Position numbers and translations under genes: made by a program. The notes under the pieces were generated by a model. The model was not told where the DNA came from. It searched no databases and saw nothing but the letters and a program-made list of their open reading frames with translations. Shown here one piece after another: positions 6,197 to 7,268 of a DNA stretch of 7,268 bases. Source of the stretch: an uncultured bacterium (GTDB lineage Bacteria; Patescibacteriota; CALEFQ01); assembly GCA_937877125.1 (NCBI GenBank), contig CALEFQ010000078.1, positions 1 through 7,268 on the forward strand, given 5' to 3'. The stretch's first letter is position 1, and the number at the start of each line of letters is the position of its first letter.

Positions 6197-6208
6197 AAAT
6201 GTCGAGTC

Positions 6209-6880
6209 TTATTTCTTCTTGGAACGGGCGGACGCTCGCTCGAAAACTTCGCCGGAATAAATCCAAACCTTGACGCCCACGGCGCCATATGTCGTCCGCG
6301 CCGTCGCATCCGCATAATCAATATTAGCTCGAATCGTATGTAAAGGAATATTGCCCTTGGCCAGCCATTCGCGCCGTCCCATATCCGAACCGTTTAAGCG
6401 TCCGGAAACGGCAATTTTGACACCGCGGACATTTTGGGCTTCCATGACTTTTTCTACCATTTGCTTCATGACCCGCCGGAAAGCTACCCGCTTTTCCAGC
6501 TGTTCCGCCACGCCCTGGGCTACTAATTTAGCGTAGGCATAAGGATTGCGGATTTCTTCAATATTGACTTTGACTTCCATTTTTTGACTGGCCGCCGAAA
6601 TCTGCTTTTTCACTTCATTTTTCAGCTGTTCCACTCCGGCGCCGCCACGGCCAATAATTAAACCAGGGCGAGAAGTTTGCACGATAACCGTAATCAGGCG
6701 CGGCGAACGCTGGATCTCTATCCCCGCCACCCCGGCCTCTTTTAATTTCTGATTCAAAAAACTACGGATGCGGGTATCTTCCTGCAGCATCTCGCGGAAA
6801 TTTTTCTTACCAAACCATTTAGAAGGCCATGAATACAGGACCCCTAAGCGGAAACCTCTTGGATGAACTTTTTGCCCCAT
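6209..6880 (-). CDS. rpsC: 30S ribosomal protein S3 (uS3)
   Basis: 30S protein of the mRNA entry tunnel. The 223-residue product (E. coli 233) starts MGQKVHPRGFRLG. It has a KH domain with the GxxG loop in LIIGRGGAG (74-82), then NPYAYAKLVAQGVAEQLEKR and the C-terminal domain VSGRLNGSDMGRREW (158-172), IPLHTIRANIDYA (178-190), TTYGAVGVKVWIYSGEV. Arg135, Arg136 and Lys139 in FRRVMK match the E. coli residues linked to mRNA helicase activity. It starts 6 nt after rplV, with no Shine-Dalgarno. Confidence 0.98.
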   Translation of the reverse strand: MGQKVHPRGFRLGVLYSWPSKWFGKKNFREMLQEDTRIRSFLNQKLKEAGVAGIEIQRSPRLITVIVQTSRPGLIIGRGGAGVEQLKNEVKKQISAASQKMEVKVNIEEIRNPYAYAKLVAQGVAEQLEKRVAFRRVMKQMVEKVMEAQNVRGVKIAVSGRLNGSDMGRREWLAKGNIPLHTIRANIDYADATARTTYGAVGVKVWIYSGEVFERASARSKKK

Positions 6881-6886
6881 ATAGTA

Positions 6887-7268
6887 TTAATTTTCTGATG
6901 ACTTACGGCGGAAAATTTTATTCATGAAACCCCCGGCGCCAGGACCGGTTTTCTTCTCGGGATGGGTATCTTTGAATTTTCCTGACTTTTTCTTGGCGCC
7001 CGATTCCGGCTCGTCAACTCCCAATTTGGAAATTTCAGCCTTCGTTTTTAGCCGGGTGATTTGCGGCTGTCCCGCTTTGGCTTTCTTGACTTTCGGTTTC
7101 TTCTTGCCTTTCACCTTTTCTTCTAAAACGATCGACACTTGGGAAGTCCGCTTGAAAATCTCAGCCGCGACGCCTTTGGACTCCGCGTGCCAGCGTTTGT
7201 AGGTCGGACCGGGATTAACCATAATTTCCTTGACGAACAAATTATGCTTATCCATCTCGAAATTATTC
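6887..7268 (-). CDS. rplV: 50S ribosomal protein L22 (uL22), 3' part, with long C-terminal extension
   Basis: 50S protein whose hairpin lines the peptide exit tunnel. Only the last 126 codons are in the window; the frame is open through the right edge. It reads NNFEMDKHNLFVKEIMVNPG onward, aligning with the part of E. coli L22 after ANAEHN. The in-frame ATG at 7255 is therefore internal (Met in NNFEMDK), not the start. The family core (GPTYKRWHAESKG, FKRTSQVSIVLEE) ends about residue 51 of this fragment. About 75 further residues follow that are rich in Lys, Gly and Pro and end GGFMNKIFRRKSSEN; E. coli L22 stops at the equivalent of the core end. Upstream genes of the S10 part (rpsS, rplB and others) are expected beyond the window. 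Confidence 0.93.
   Translation of the reverse strand, partial: NNFEMDKHNLFVKEIMVNPGPTYKRWHAESKGVAAEIFKRTSQVSIVLEEKVKGKKKPKVKKAKAGQPQITRLKTKAEISKLGVDEPESGAKKKSGKFKDTHPEKKTGPGAGGFMNKIFRRKSSEN

Noticed and set aside
6881..6886. TACTAT upstream of rpsC as a possible -10 promoter box
   Set aside because: It sits in a 6-nt gap inside the operon and I see no matching -35 element; AT-rich gaps produce such matches readily.
7253..7255. ATG at 7255 as the start of a stand-alone 122-residue gene
   Set aside because: The frame is open upstream to the window edge and the residues before it (NNFE) continue the L22 alignment, so it is an internal methionine.

Overview
The window is a stretch of the bacterial S10-spc ribosomal protein cluster, with every gene on the minus strand. 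In transcription order (right to left) it holds: the end of rplV (L22), rpsC (S3), rplP (L16), rpmC (L29), rpsQ (S17), rplN (L14), rplX (L24), rplE (L5), rpsN (S14, zinc type), rpsH (S8), rplF (L6), rplR (L18), rpsE (S5), rplO (L15) and secY. rplV loses its 5' part at the right edge and secY loses its last few dozen codons at the left edge. No complete promoter or terminator is visible, so the window is the interior of one long transcription unit.

The organism is a bacterium, most likely a member of the Candidate Phyla Radiation (Patescibacteria). The main clue is that rpmD (L30), which normally sits between rpsE and rplO, is absent: S5 and L15 overlap by 4 bp. Loss of L30 is reported as a general trait of CPR bacteria, although some other groups (e.g. 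cyanobacteria) lack it too. Supporting signs are a long basic tail on L22, Lys/Ala/Pro-rich tails on L5, S5 and L15, zinc-type S14 and L24, and almost no Shine-Dalgarno sequences. The lineage below phylum level cannot be read from this sequence alone.

Layout: 6887-7268 L22; 5780-6880 S3 and L16; 4604-5775 L29, S17, L14, L24; 2796-4597 L5, S14, S8, L6; 1311-2785 L18, S5, L15; 1-1226 secY. Gaps between ribosomal genes are only 4-15 nt, apart from the rpsE/rplO overlap. The one exception is the 84-nt gap between rplO and secY. It carries a GC-rich hairpin flanked by perfect 7-bp direct repeats, next to a short array of the same heptamer. This looks like a small palindromic insertion and is the only structure in the window not explained by ordinary operon architecture.

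Together the genes supply 30S (S3, S17, S14, S8, S5) and 50S (L22, L16, L29, L14, L24, L5, L6, L18, L15) proteins, plus the central channel of the Sec translocon. No new multi-gene system was found. The region is an ordinary core-genome locus with a few lineage-specific details.
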